A stretch of 64,000 bases of DNA. Source: Phialophora verrucosa (lineage: Eukaryota; Ascomycota; Eurotiomycetes; Chaetothyriales; Herpotrichiellaceae). The DNA is taken from positions 992,001 through 1,056,000 of the forward strand of contig MSED01000015.1 of NCBI GenBank assembly GCA_002099365.1, read 5' to 3'. The notes under the pieces are model-generated. The model saw only the letters and a program-made list of their open reading frames with translations, did not search any database and was not told the DNA's origin. Positions within the stretch are counted from its first letter, which is position 1, and each line of letters begins with the position of its first letter. The position numbers were made by a program, and so were the translations under genes. This document shows positions 23,775-34,910 of this stretch, piece by piece.

Positions 23775-26071
23775 ATGGCAGGACGTCGATATGCCGACGA
23801 CGTCTCGGTTGACCGCTACGAGGACCGACGGGAAAGTCACGTCTCACGGAACGGACGACGCTACTACGATGATCGCTACACAGAGGAGGAGGTAGACTAC
23901 CGCCGCTCCACTCCCGCACCCGCTGCTGTCCGCGAAAGAGAGACGATTGTGCGTGAGGAGGTCCGTGAACGGCCTGGACGTACCCCTGCCTTCCTTGAAG
24001 AGGGCTATGGTCGAACCTCGGCTGGCCCTGTGGTTCTACGAAAGCGGGAACAAGAGGATTTCGAGTTTGCTCCTCGACCTCGCCGACGGTCTCCTTCACC
24101 CGAACCCGAAAGGAAGGTTGAAAAGGAGGAAATCATCATTCGGCGGGATGAGTCTGAGGCACGGGCCCCTCCTCCGCGGATAAGAGAGCGGGAGCGAGAC
24201 GTCGACCGTGAAGAGATCATCATCCGTCGAGACGAAAGGGACCGATCAAGAGGCCCTCCCCGGTTCCGAGAAAGAGACGTTGACCGTGAGGAAATCATCT
24301 TCCGTCGAGATGAGAGAGAGCCTGAGCGGCTTCCACCTCCCGTCCGTGAGCAGAACCGTGAAGAAATCATCATTCGCCGAGATGAACGCGAGAGAGATGT
24401 TCGACCACCTCCCCCAAGGGAGGTCAACTCCTCGAGAGAGGAAATAGTCATCCGGCGCGACGAGCGGGAGCACGAGGCGATCCGCTCACCGCCGCCTCGA
24501 GGGGTCAATACCTCCCGGGAGGAGATTGTCATCCGCCGCAACGAAGAAGAAGACCGTCGTTCGCGCTACTACGACGATGACGATGTCATCTCCAGGAGAG
24601 GCGACTACGACCGGAAACCCGCCCGGACTGAGGTTGACAGGCAAGAGATCATCATCCGCCGTGATGAGCAGAACGTGGACGCCCGGCGGTACGACGACTA
24701 TCCGCCGACACGACCCAAGTCGCACGAGCGAGCCAGATCAAGGGCACGACGCTCAAGTGACGCCTCTAATGATGAGATCATCATTCGGCAAGAGGAGCGG
24801 GAAGGACGCAGTGGCACTCGCAATCAGCAGGAAATCATCATCCGAAGGAATTCTCGCTCTCGCTCTCCCGCCACGTCTGTGACGTCTGCTCGCACTGCAC
24901 CCCATGTTCCTCTTCCTCCCCCGGAGCCCCAAGTCATTAATGCACCAACCATCCACCAAGAGGTCATCACACATCACCGCCATATCGATCACGGCTTTGA
25001 AGTGGCAATTCCTACCAGGCCACGAGTGATCGAACGACCACCATCACCACCAAGCCCCCCTCTCGCACCCCTTCCACCCCCGCCACGGGAGCGAGCTCGA
25101 TCGGAAGAGAGGATTGAGATTAGCAGGGTGCAAACCCGTAATGGCCGCACCGAGGCCGAGGACATCGTTATCGACCGGAAAGAAAGGGATGCGCCCATTA
25201 CACCGAGAAGTATGACGCCGTACAACCCTCCTCCGCCGGCACGTGAGCCGTACTACGAGCCCGCACCACGTCGTGAAGCTTACCGTGGATATGACCGGGA
25301 CGTGCAAGAAGAAGCAGAATTCTACAACGCCCGCGCCATGGACCGAGCTTACATTGGTGAGAGCTCCCATGGAGCGACCCGTGATTGGGCGGTTGTGGAT
25401 GTCCCTCCTGGCACCAGCCGTGTGCGGATGGAGGGGGCTGGTGGTGCAAGCCAAGAGATTACCTGGCAGAGATACAATGGAGTGAGGCGAAGCAAGTTCA
25501 TTCCCGACGGAATCGATGACGGCTACGACATGGCCCCAGGCCGGCCTGCTCCTTTGCCAGCGCCTGTACCTCTTCCACCTGCCGCACCCCTGCCCTCAGC
25601 GAACGGAGAGATAGGGCGCCGGTATGGCAGAGAGCGTAACCCCAAAGAGGGCTTGTGGACAGAAGTGACGAAGGATCTGGTCGTCAAGGAAGCCATCCAG
25701 GAAATGGGCTATGAGTTCGAGGAGACCGAGGACTTCTACTACATTATTGCCTACTTGCGCTACGTAAGTCGACACGGTTTTCTGGCTGGGCGGAAGATAC
25801 TGACCGAACATCACAGGAGGATATTGCGCGACTGGTAGGCTTGTCGGATGACATCCGCAAAGAACGCCGCAAGCGGATCAAGGAGATCGAGTGGGAGAAC
25901 AGAGTCCTCCCTCCTGCCATTGAAGAACCTGCGCCTCGTCCGCTTGCAATCGAGCCGCCGCCACCGCTTCGGCCTCGCCAAGAATGGGATCGAGAGGAAG
26001 AGCGGTATATCGAGCGCGAAGTTCTCTATCGGGGCGGCCGACCACCCCCACCTCCAGGCTGGAGACGTTGA
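23775..26071 (+). CDS. Large Arg/Glu-rich protein with EEIIIRRDE repeats and a conserved C-terminal domain
   Basis: Two exons (23775-25763, 25817-26071) give 747 residues. The N-terminal two thirds is low-complexity and rich in Arg, Asp, Glu and Tyr, with about nine copies of (R/K)EEI(I/V)IRRDE between residues 118 and 359. A Pro-rich section follows (PPSPPSPPLAPLPPPP). The C-terminus is ordered: KEGLWTEVTKDLVVKEAIQE, then MGYEFEETEDFYYIIAYLRY, and after the intron EDIARLVGLSDDIRKERRKR. This C-terminal block resembles a fungal domain of unknown function (possibly DUF8035); I am not certain of the number. The function is unknown. The charged repeats suggest a disordered scaffold. A TATA box at 23630 supports the start. 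Confidence 0.85.
24126..24851 (+). repeat. Coding repeat: about nine copies of EEIIIRRDE
   Basis: The DNA unit approximates GAGGAAATCATCATCCG(T/C)CG(A/G)GA(T/C)GA and recurs at intervals of about 60-130 bp from 24126 to 24851. Spacers are Pro/Arg-rich and vary in length. The first six copies are the most alike; the last two degrade to IIIRQEE and IIIRRNS. The repeat is real in the coding frame; on the other strand it produces long shadow frames. Confidence 0.9.
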
Positions 26072-26892
26072 AAGCAGGAATTTCCCTAAATCTGTTCTAG
26101 ATTGGTTACATTGATGAAGTCACGTCTGATGAACTGGCAGTGATGCAAGAAGAACATGCATGAATTTCATTTGTCTGGTGGAAACGCATTTGAGCAAGCG
26201 TGGGTGTAAGTTGGGTTATTCCTTAGCGAAGAAACGACACCGAAATGAAATGAATGCCCCCCTTCCTCTCAGTCCAGATTGTTCCGCCACGAGTAATGGC
26301 AAACCAGGCATGCCCGGGTGGACTGTTTTTCCAATCTTTCTCTGAAGGTCCGCAGGCCACGGGCTTGTAACGCAAGGCAGATCCACCACACAACGGTTCA
26401 CCGGTGAAGCACAGCTCGGGTCCCAATTCCCATTCCAATTCCAGTCCCAGAGCGACCGAGCGACCATGTTGAGTTGGGACTGGTGGTCTGTCTGCACTGT
26501 CGTATTTACTGTCGTTCAAAACTGGGGACTCGGTGTAAGGACCGGGATCGGGACTTGGGACCTGACATGATATGATATGCAAAGTACGTACGTATGTGGT
26601 CGCTACGAGCTATGGTTTACCATTCATGGTCATGGTCATGGTCATTGGCCATTCTAAAAGTTGTTCTTTCGGTATCTAAGCACCAGGTGCTGGGTGCGAA
26701 GATATCTCGAGAAGAGGCGACTAGTCGCAATGTGCAAGCGATCCACCGACCATAAAGCCATTCTTGATCTCGCTGCTGTCCTATCGTCTGCTCTGCGTCT
26801 GAAGCACTGTTCGTCACGCTGCTATCCTCTCCTCTGCTCTCAACCACTGTTCATCACGCTGCTATCCTCTGCTCCGCATCTGAACCACTCTT
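26072..26892. other. Intergenic with small tandem repeats
   Basis: There is a GGTCAT microsatellite near 26625-26645, and imperfect repeats with period about 40 bp (core CGCTGCTATCCTCT at 26818 and 26858, with a diverged copy near 26771). No gene is seen. Confidence 0.6.
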
Positions 26893-27765
26893 CTAGTAGG
26901 TCCGCTGCAAAGTAGGGTCGTTCTGGACCATGCTCCGATAGTCGCGCCACCACTGAGCGACCTCCTCCCTCTGCTCATCCCGCGCGATCTGCCATGGGGC
27001 CGTCGGGGCCGGGCCGCCATGCCGCTGCGCCAGTTCCGCCAACACGTCCGTGTCGTTCTTCCTCTCCAGGGCGAGCATGCACATGTCGTCGAGCAGGTCC
27101 AGGTATTTGCCCACTCGTCCCGCTTCCGTCCGCCGGAGGAGTTTGTGCATGAGGTAGCAGCGGAAGGTGTAGGTGTACTCCTCTGGCACTTCCTCGAGAA
27201 TCACCAGCGCGAGCGTGATGCGTCTGTATCGGCCGAAGAAGTCCTTGATGCCCCTCATGTTGGTGCCGAGGCCTTTCTTCTCGTAGATCGCGAGGATGAC
27301 GTGGCTCTTCGGCGCGTCCGGTTCGGCTTCGTAGGTGTCCAGAGCGGCGCGGAGGTCCAAGATCTCGCGATTTCCGCGGATGGCGAGGTCCTCGAGGTCA
27401 GCTTCGAGTCGGCAACTTGTGAGATTGATGTTTACGAAGTCCGAGGCTGCGGCACAGGGCGAGGGTGCTGATGGTTCATCGGTCTCAGCACCGGAGGGAG
27501 GAGAGCCTGAAGACTGGGCTGGGGAGGGGGAGCGGGAGGGGAAGGGGCCACGGTCACCGTCACCGCCGCCGCTGCCGCCGCCGGACGGGGGAGAGGCGCA
27601 TTTGTGATGGGACAGTACGGGATGAACTTCCCGGATAATGAACTCGTATGTGCCTTTGTTGTGTTCGGTGTTTGCTTCCTTCTCGTCTTGGTTTTGGGCG
27701 TAGCTGGTGCGGGAAAGGACAATGACGGCCCGGAGGCGCTCGGTGATTTCACAGCGTTCGGCCAT
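26893..27765 (-). CDS. Hypothetical protein
   Basis: A single minus-strand frame from ATG 27765 gives 290 residues. Residues about 60-105 are a Gly/Ser/Pro linker. The rest looks globular: FVNINLTSCRLEADLEDLAI, then SHVILAIYEKKGLGTNMRGI, then LDLLDDMCMLALERKN. I do not recognise the family. GC-rich codon third positions and a long frame without stops argue for a real gene. An exon further upstream cannot be excluded, because minus-strand frames at 27918-28364 are open too. No signal peptide or membrane segment is seen. Confidence 0.6.
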   Translation of the reverse strand: MAERCEITERLRAVIVLSRTSYAQNQDEKEANTEHNKGTYEFIIREVHPVLSHHKCASPPSGGGSGGGDGDRGPFPSRSPSPAQSSGSPPSGAETDEPSAPSPCAAASDFVNINLTSCRLEADLEDLAIRGNREILDLRAALDTYEAEPDAPKSHVILAIYEKKGLGTNMRGIKDFFGRYRRITLALVILEEVPEEYTYTFRCYLMHKLLRRTEAGRVGKYLDLLDDMCMLALERKNDTDVLAELAQRHGGPAPTAPWQIARDEQREEVAQWWRDYRSMVQNDPTLQRTY

Positions 27766-29081
27766 CGTGGTTTGGTTGTCCGGTGACACTGAAAGAGAGA
27801 GCTGGATGAAGACAGAGAAGACGACAGGCAGGAGAAGTTGCGGCCGTGCTTGAGGATAGGGTGTCTTGCTTCACGCAGGCCTCTTGGAGGAGGGTTGCAA
27901 AGGCGTGAACTTGCTCATCAAGAAAGGGCAGGAGGACAGACGATGTCAGCGCGGTGAACGGTTGTGAGTGACATTGTAGCCCACGGAAAATCAGGACCAA
28001 TATAGTGAGCCGTAAGTAAGTACGGGACACAGGTTCCACGGGGAGGAGTATTCATACCCAGAGAGAACGTCCGGGGTGGAGCGTTGATGCCAGAGATACG
28101 TTTTGTATTCTTGCAGCGGTGGAAGAGTATTTCTTGCTCCAGCCACCGGGGTACTGAATACCGTCCACATCCATCAGGGAGACTTGGATCCGCAGCATCT
28201 AGCTCAAGACACTGATAATCCAGGCCATGGGGTGCTAGATACTGTGTAGGATGCACGGTTGGGCCCGACGTTGTCGTCTGGCACAGTGACAGAAGCATCC
28301 ATGTCGCCAATGTCGGCAACTGGGGACAAAGCATGCCAGAGCTGGTGCCCCAGACAGTGATCAAACCTCACCATATGCCATTCGAGGACGTGACATGGAC
28401 CGTCTTGTCCTCTGAACTCCTTTAGCTATTATCCTGGGGGAGGGCTGTGGCAACTGTGTCTTTGGAGCCGGAGCTGGATCGCCCATGGCCCAGAAACTCA
28501 TCCTGTGGAGACATTGATATTGAGGAATTGGCCAGCGAGCCTGAAAGCCATTCATTCATTCCTTCATTGACCGAGCAATCGACAGCATGAAGTATCGTAC
28601 TTGTAAGTTGTTGGCTTCCTCCGTTCTCTGTAGGTTGCCCAGGCTTGGCACAGTGCTGTTCAAATGACCATTGGCGCTGACGGTTTGTCCTGCTGCTTCA
28701 ATTCATCCTGCAATCATTTGCTCCTACTAAGCAACGCTGGATCCGATTAAAAGTACAGAGTGTATGTCGTAGTCCAGTCGCCATGTTCTTTGTTCGTGCC
28801 CCGGACTGCATGTACCAAAGCCATTTACGCAGCCACAAGCAAGGCAGCCTTGTCAAGCACAATCTTGCACTTCCTTGCACAGCCCGCCCGCTAGCTACAA
28901 TCCTCAGATGAGAGCGTACATGCTCTTCGAACGATAGATAAGAGCAGCCAGCAGCGACAGGGTCATCTCGCCTTCGATCTCTGTGGTATTCCGCTATCTT
29001 TTCGGCCCGAGAAATCTCCCTCATCTAACCCTCCTCCCTCAGGGCTCTCTACCAACTACCCTGTCAAAGGACGAAAGAGAG
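27766..29081. other. Divergent intergenic region
   Basis: This lies between the start of the minus-strand hypothetical gene and the plus-strand Hal2-like gene. Some minus-strand frames are open (27918-28364), but I cannot link them by clear splice sites. Nothing else is supported. Confidence 0.4.
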
Positions 29082-30191
29082 ATGTCCCTCCCCTACGCCG
29101 ACGAGCTGGAAGCTGCCATCCGCGCTGTCCACCTCGCTTCACATGCAACAAAATCCCTTCTCCCTTCCCACGACAAAGGGTCAAGTTGGAAATCTGACCA
29201 CAGCCCTGTGACGGTGGCCGACTACGCATCCCAGGCCTTACTCATCGCGACTGTCGCCCATTCCTTCCCCAACGACCATTTCCTGGGTGAAGAGTCGGCT
29301 GCCGAGCTGCGCCACAGCCCTTTGCTCGCTGAGCAGGTCTGGCACCTCGTGTCGGAGACGTTGCGGCAGAGCCCTGACCCCGAAGCCGCTGCACTCCTGC
29401 ACGATGAATTGAAGGGAGTGGACGATGTGCTCCGGTACATCGACATGGGCGGAGAAGGCAAGGGCGGGCCCGACAGCGGGCGCCTGTGGGTGTTGGATCC
29501 CCTCGACGGGACGGCGGCGTTTTTGAAAGGTGCCCAGTACGCCTTGTCGCTTGCTCTGCTGCAGAATGGGACGCAACAGGTTGGGGTGGTCGGATGTCCG
29601 AATCTACCGTTCGAGGCTGCTGCTGCTCAGGCTTCTCCTTCTGCCTTTGTCGAGGTCAGTGAGAGCCTCGTCGACACGGACGGCCACGGCTGCGTCCTCA
29701 GCGCAGTCAAGGGCCACGGGGCGTTTGTGCGCAAGATGGGAGCCAAGGACCATCTGGGTCCGCCGGCGAGGGTGGTGATGGTAGAGAACAATGATCCGAG
29801 CGGCATCGCTGAGTGCATCCGTCTCGTCCAGCCGAGCAACAAAGCCTACGACGCGGAGAAGCAACAGGAGTTCGCGCGGCAGGTCGGCGCCCCCTGGCCC
29901 GGCACGCAGCTCTGGTCATCGCAGATGAGGTTCGCAGCCCTGGCCGTCGGCGCCGGCAATGTCCAGGTAGCGTTTCGTGTCCCGCGGGACTACCACTCGT
30001 GCGTCTGGGACGTGGCGGGCGGGGCGTTAGTTGTCGAAGAGGCAGGCGGGAAAGTCACCGATGCCGACGGAAAGGAGCTGGATTTCACCCGAGGCCGCAG
30101 GCTCGAGAACAACTGGGGCATTGTCGCGGCACCCGCGGCCATACATGCAAAGGTGTTGAAAGTCGCGAGAGCGGTGGATGAAGCTGGCTAG
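29082..30191 (+). CDS. Hal2/Met22-like 3'(2'),5'-bisphosphate nucleotidase (inositol monophosphatase superfamily)
   Basis: Enzymes of this family hydrolyse PAP to AMP in sulfate assimilation and may act on inositol phosphates; they need Mg2+ and are blocked by Li+ or Na+. The intronless frame from ATG 29082 gives 369 residues, the usual length. The start MSLPYADELEAAIRAVHLAS fits fungal Hal2 proteins. SPVTVADYASQ, the metal-binding FLGEES and LDPLDGTAAFLKG (D139, D142), GVVGCPNLP and CVWDVAGGALVVEEAGG are present. Compared with the usual DPIDGTKGF and WDHAAG, the Lys after DGT and the His after WD are replaced. It may be a diverged paralogue with altered substrate preference. It is convergent with the phospholipase C gene. 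Confidence 0.88.
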   Translation: MSLPYADELEAAIRAVHLASHATKSLLPSHDKGSSWKSDHSPVTVADYASQALLIATVAHSFPNDHFLGEESAAELRHSPLLAEQVWHLVSETLRQSPDPEAAALLHDELKGVDDVLRYIDMGGEGKGGPDSGRLWVLDPLDGTAAFLKGAQYALSLALLQNGTQQVGVVGCPNLPFEAAAAQASPSAFVEVSESLVDTDGHGCVLSAVKGHGAFVRKMGAKDHLGPPARVVMVENNDPSGIAECIRLVQPSNKAYDAEKQQEFARQVGAPWPGTQLWSSQMRFAALAVGAGNVQVAFRVPRDYHSCVWDVAGGALVVEEAGGKVTDADGKELDFTRGRRLENNWGIVAAPAAIHAKVLKVARAVDEAG

Positions 30192-30530
30192 GCTTGTCAA
30201 TTACTATTGTCTCCAGAGCGACGGTGAAAAGACTTTCCCCCGGTGGACTGGAGTCGGTATTCATATTGGAGTCGAAGCCATCTATGTTGCAACGAAGCCA
30301 GGGACTCGTTGAAAAGACATGATTGTCAACAACTTCACTGGGAGATGAGCATGTCTCTTTCCCTAGACAAATCTCGGTCTCGAAATGCATCACAAGGAAG
30401 AAATCATCATCCATCCGACAATGAATCTACCACACACCGCAAAGCAAGAAAGCAAAAGCGACAAAATGCCATTCAGGACCATATCGAGTCATTATTACTC
30501 CCACCCGCTGCTCATAACATTGGACGATGC
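30192..30530. other. Convergent 3' intergenic region
   Basis: These 339 bp separate the converging Hal2-like and phospholipase C genes and probably hold both 3' UTRs. No gene is seen. Confidence 0.6.
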
Positions 30531-32821
30531 CTACGATGACGAAGACGGAGACGATGACGATGAAGATGCTTTTTCGATCTTTACTAGAATCCTGCCCTCG
30601 CTGCGAACGCCTCTGTCGTCAAACAGCCGGATGAATCTGTATCCCTGCCGTAACCGATCGAGCGGCACGCAGGCAAAGGCGACCAGACTATCTTTGCCGA
30701 TTTTACAATGTTTCACTTGTAACCTAACGCAGAAAAGCAAATGAGACTGGGTTATTACTCAAGGCACCGTAGAAGACACAAAATATAGACACAAGTCAGG
30801 AAGAGAACAGACAGAAGACTGGAAAGACTTACCGCAGAAAGCTGAGTTCTTCAGCCACGTCCGAAACCCGGGGGAAACACAGCCGTTGTCGCTGGAAGTC
30901 GGGATTGGGGCCCTTGCTTGGTTGCGAGCGCTGTTTATACGTGTTCAGCTTTTGTGCTGTCTTTTGCCCCGTGATGCTCGAGCTGTCGAGGGACCTCTGG
31001 CTCGGTAATATCATGAGGTCAAGGTCGCACGTCACGTAGAGATTGATGCGTTCGTGAGCATCACCCGTGCGAGGCTGGATGTTCTGACCGGCAAACAGCG
31101 TCAGGGTGAGGGATAGACTGCGTCGTTTGAGCGTCGAGTTGGCCGGTGCTGCTGTGAAGGGAGGCGACGTTCCTCCGCCCAACGACGACACCGCGACCTC
31201 GTCGGCGGACCTGTACCCCTCAGGCTTTAGGACCCAGCCGCAGTTGTCTGCGAACATGCCCTCGTTGAGCATCATGCCCTTGTCCAGGCGCTGCCAGTTC
31301 ATCACCACCATCTGGATCCCCTGCCGCCAGAAAAAGCAAGGGTTGAAGTTGGACGAGTCCACGCGCCGCCCGGACGGGAAGACGCGCATCAGGAAGCGTC
31401 TGTTGTGCGCGAACAGCACGTCTGCGTCGTCCTTGTGAAGTCTCCGGATCGCTCCTTCGGACAGCGAGAAGATGTGCGTGGGCAGGGAGGCTTCGGGCTG
31501 TGAAAAGCCCCGAAACGAGTATCCCTGGGTATACACGGCCAAAGAGCTCAGCAGGTCTATGACCTTGCGCATCGGCGGGGGCGCCGGCCCCGAATTCTTA
31601 GGCCCTTGACCACCCTCGGTCTGTCCACTCTCTGCATGGTGAGGATGATGATGATGATCAAGCGGTGAGCCCTTGACTTTGATCAAGAGCTTTCGCCGCA
31701 GCTCGTGAGGGCTGGGCAATGTCCCCGACGATGTCGCGTTGATCGAATCGATGTCCACGAGGAATTCTCGCCAGACTTCCTGCATGATTTCGACCATGAC
31801 CTCTTGCTGTTGGGGACTCGCGTGGACTTCCAGGCTGATGATCACCGGTAGGTCGCTGGACACAAACGCGGTCTCGCGGATGGCATGACAGACGTCTCGA
31901 AAGGGGACGCCTTTACTGAGGCTGGGGCCGTGCACGACCCGGGGCTCCCGCCTCTTTGCGGACGGCGTTGACACTCCATTGATATTAGGTGGAACCGACA
32001 GGGGCGGGCTCGTGGCGGACGAGAAATGTTTTGAACTCAGGCGTGGAACCTGACACAGCCGTGCCAGTGATGAGCCAGACAATTTCCCCTGGATGCCTCG
32101 AGACCGCATGTTTCCATTCCTCTTCTCTGCATGAGTGTCCGGTTTTGACGTCGGCCGACGGCTTGTTTCGTCCCTTTCTGGGCCATTTGAACATTCCGCG
32201 AACGATATGCCATCCCACACGTCGATTTCAATGCATCTGCAGCCCCGTAAAAGCGCCTGCGGTAAGCCCAATCAGTATTCAGGGCGATCTTGTCTTGGAC
32301 AGGAGCGATCAAAGGAGGAGCCTTTCTCTTTATCATGAAAACGTCCACCAACACACCACATGCGTGGAAGTCAGAATCGCATAGAAAAGGAAATTGCTCC
32401 CACATACATTTCGATAGGGTTCGACACTGGCTTTGCTCGTGAGCTGATTGCCGGTGATATAAGTATTGTGGCTCGAATTGACAAAGTAATCGGAGAGGGG
32501 CCGCAAGAAATCAGACACCCTAGGTGGACCCAATGCGTCGGCCGCCCCAGATGCCATGTGCACCAAAAACTCGTGCATGCCTACGACCGAGTCATGCTGC
32601 AGGAGTGGGCTGTCTGCGGTGTCGGGTTCGCCGCCCTGGATCGCGTGAACAAACGCGTCGGCAGAAGCCTTGGTCCTGCTCGGACTCGACTCGCTAAAAT
32701 CCTTCGTCTTCGGCGGCTTGGGTGCGTTGTTGTCGAAGATCTCGGTCAGGTATGCGAGCACAGAAGGCGCAAAGGATCCGGCGACTCCTCTGGGAGAGGC
32801 AAAGGACTCGCCCCCGGACAT
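30531..32821 (-). CDS. Phosphoinositide-specific phospholipase C
   Basis: PI-PLC cleaves PtdIns(4,5)P2 to IP3 and diacylglycerol in Ca2+ signalling. Three minus-strand exons (32821-32408, 32256-30833, 30723-30531) give 676 residues. The X box holds both catalytic histidines: SSHNTYITGNQL (His about 118) and SSDLPVIISLEVHAS. CRCIEIDVWDG follows the first. The Y box has NFNPCFFWRQGIQMVVMNWQ and MLNEGMFADNCGWVLKP. A C2 domain follows and is completed only by the third exon (RLQVKHCKIGKDSLVAF...). The linker is long and contains a His-rich run. The end is a Ser run. There is no PH domain. An extra 5' exon (32975-32919, intron 32918-32861) would add 32 residues in frame. Confidence 0.92.
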
Positions 32822-33304
32822 CTTCGCCGCCTCGGATCTCGTTGGCCCACAACGGTGTTGCTTGGGGGGAGTATCGATGAGGCTTCATTCAGAGGCATCA
32901 CCTGGACATTTGACTTACGGCGCCATAGTATGGGATCGGCTCACGCTCGGTCGATGAAGCCCAATTCCCCGCCATTTCCGTTAAAGGATGCGTTGGCAAG
33001 GCTGGGAGAAAGAGACGTGGCGCAGCGAGTGTCATAACCACTACGGCGGAGTGCTCGTTTCGGGGGGCGTCCAGAACTATAGGTAAGACAATACCGGGAA
33101 ATATACCAGTTCGGGACGTTATAGGTAGGATAGGACATGACAAGATTAACAAATGGTGAATGTACCGCTATGATATTTTGGTATTCGAGTATAGAGCTAT
33201 TTACAGTAACCAGGAAGCTGGTGGTGACGAACCGGAGGCCAAAAACTTCGCTTTTGCAAGTCCAGATTTCGAGACCTGGTCAGGACATTACCAAGGCGTG
33301 CCAG
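32822..33304. other. Phospholipase C leader and CorA 3' region
   Basis: This contains the likely 5' exon or leader of the phospholipase C gene (ATG at 32975, donor GTAAGT from 32918) and the 3' UTR of the CorA-like gene. No separate gene is seen. Confidence 0.5.
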
Positions 33305-34910
33305 CTACACTTTCTCTACATCCTTTGCTTCTCCCGGTGCGAACGTTGGGGGTCTCGCTGTAAGCCTCACATTGAGCAGACTCTTCCTCTGCTTTTCCCT
33401 GAGCTTCAGGAACTGCGCAACCTGTTTCGAGAACACGACCACGAACACCATGATGACGGCCGGTATGCTGACCACAATGTAGATCCAAAAGCTGCTTTCC
33501 CCAGGTAGGAACTCGCCGGACATGCTAAAAATACCGGACAAAAACGTCAGGGGAACGAACAACATACCGAGGAGCGTCAGGATCTTCAGGCTGTGGGCTT
33601 CTTCGGACGCCTGCCGGGACTGGATCACGCTGATAACGTGGGTGAGAGACAGGCTGAGGCGCTGGCAACGCTTTGTGAGTGCGCACAGTTTCTTGTGGAT
33701 GTAGATAAAGTCGTCGATGCTGGTGAAGACGGAGCCCGTGGTCAAGGAGGAGTCCTGGTTGGGGTGAGGAGAATTGGGGGGTTGAAGTGCATAGATCGCG
33801 TGTTCGACTTGTTCGCAGGACTTCCGGCAGCGCCGATGCCAGTGCGCGACGTCAACCAGGTGGTTCTCCACGCCGTCGAGGGCATTGATGTCCGCGCGAG
33901 CCAGTGCATATTCGAGACGGTCGATGATTTCGTCAAAGTAGACCAGGAACTGCATCCAGTTTGCGGCAATGATGCTTTTGAGGAAGAAGGATGCACCGTC
34001 AAAGAAGCCTGCCGGGCTCTCAATAATGGAGGAGTGCAAGTTGGGGAATCTGTCTATATGGTTCCAATAGAACAGAATATCATCGAATGTTGACTCGCGC
34101 GAGGGGCCAGGTTGGGGTTCCCAGTCTTTGTCAACGTCCATTGCGCAAGGGAATGGCGAGATGTCGACGTACCCTCCCTGATAGAGATTGTTTCGACAGG
34201 GTCGTATCTCCTTCTCGGTGGCCTTGCCGATTTGTATGAACTCTCCGACCGGCGGATCCACGAGAATGAGACCTTGGAGTGCAGACTTAGTGGTCGTTGG
34301 GGCCCAATCATCACAGCGGGCCTGTCAGCTTACCGTTGAAGGCGCCATTCGCTTCTTTCCGTGACCAAAAGGACGCGATCCTGTGGACTTTCGCCACTTC
34401 GTCAAACTTCGAGTTGATCTTGGTCACCCAAATTTTCCGGTCTCGGTAGAGGCAACAGGCCCCGAGAGTGTTCAGGTGGCCATCGGGAAATACACGCGCC
34501 TCGACATACTGCATGCTAAAGGACCGCTCAAGACCGTGTTGGGAAGGGAGCGTCGCGGCCTGTTCCTTGCGTGTTCCACCACGCATCAACTGCTCCGAAA
34601 ACGCAAACGGGTCCATTCGAAGACGACGACCGAGGACTTGCACATAGGTTGGCGCGGAGCCCTCCAGAACATACACCCGGTGTTTACACGGTTCTGAGGT
34701 CGAGGGCGGGTTGTGCATATACCGATCAAGATCATCGGGAGAATCGAATTTCTTTTGACTTATGCCATTCTCACGGATCTCAATGACGGCAACGCGACTT
34801 GTCTCCTCTTTGTTCTTTACATTGCTCGCGCCCTGAATGTCGCAGAAGCGACGCAGATTAGGGTATCGATGTCGCATCGATTGCACATAGCCAATATAGT
34901 CAGCCGCCAT
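33305..34910 (-). CDS. CorA-like divalent-cation transporter family protein, GMN motif altered
   Basis: Two minus-strand exons (34910-34334, 34272-33305) give 514 residues. The C-terminal part follows the CorA plan: a long helical region (SLSLTHVISVIQSRQASEEA), TM1 at about 421-441 (ILTLLGMLFVPLTFLSGIF), a short loop and TM2 at about 454-473 (FWIYIVVSIPAVIMVFVVVF), then a basic tail. The family GMN motif should end TM1; here the site reads FSMSGE. CorA proteins carry Mg2+ into the cell or mitochondrion, and GMN is the selectivity element. This member may carry something else or only sense. It is divergent from the 5-phosphatase gene, sharing about 900 bp of upstream DNA. Confidence 0.85.

Noticed and set aside
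24005..24541. Long minus-strand frames (RRMMISS repeats) opposite the EEIIIRRDE gene
   Set aside because: They are the reverse reading of the coding repeat; the plus strand has the start, the splice sites and a conserved C-terminal domain.
29813..30181. 122-codon plus frame inside the Hal2-like gene
   Set aside because: Out-of-frame reading of conserved phosphatase sequence.
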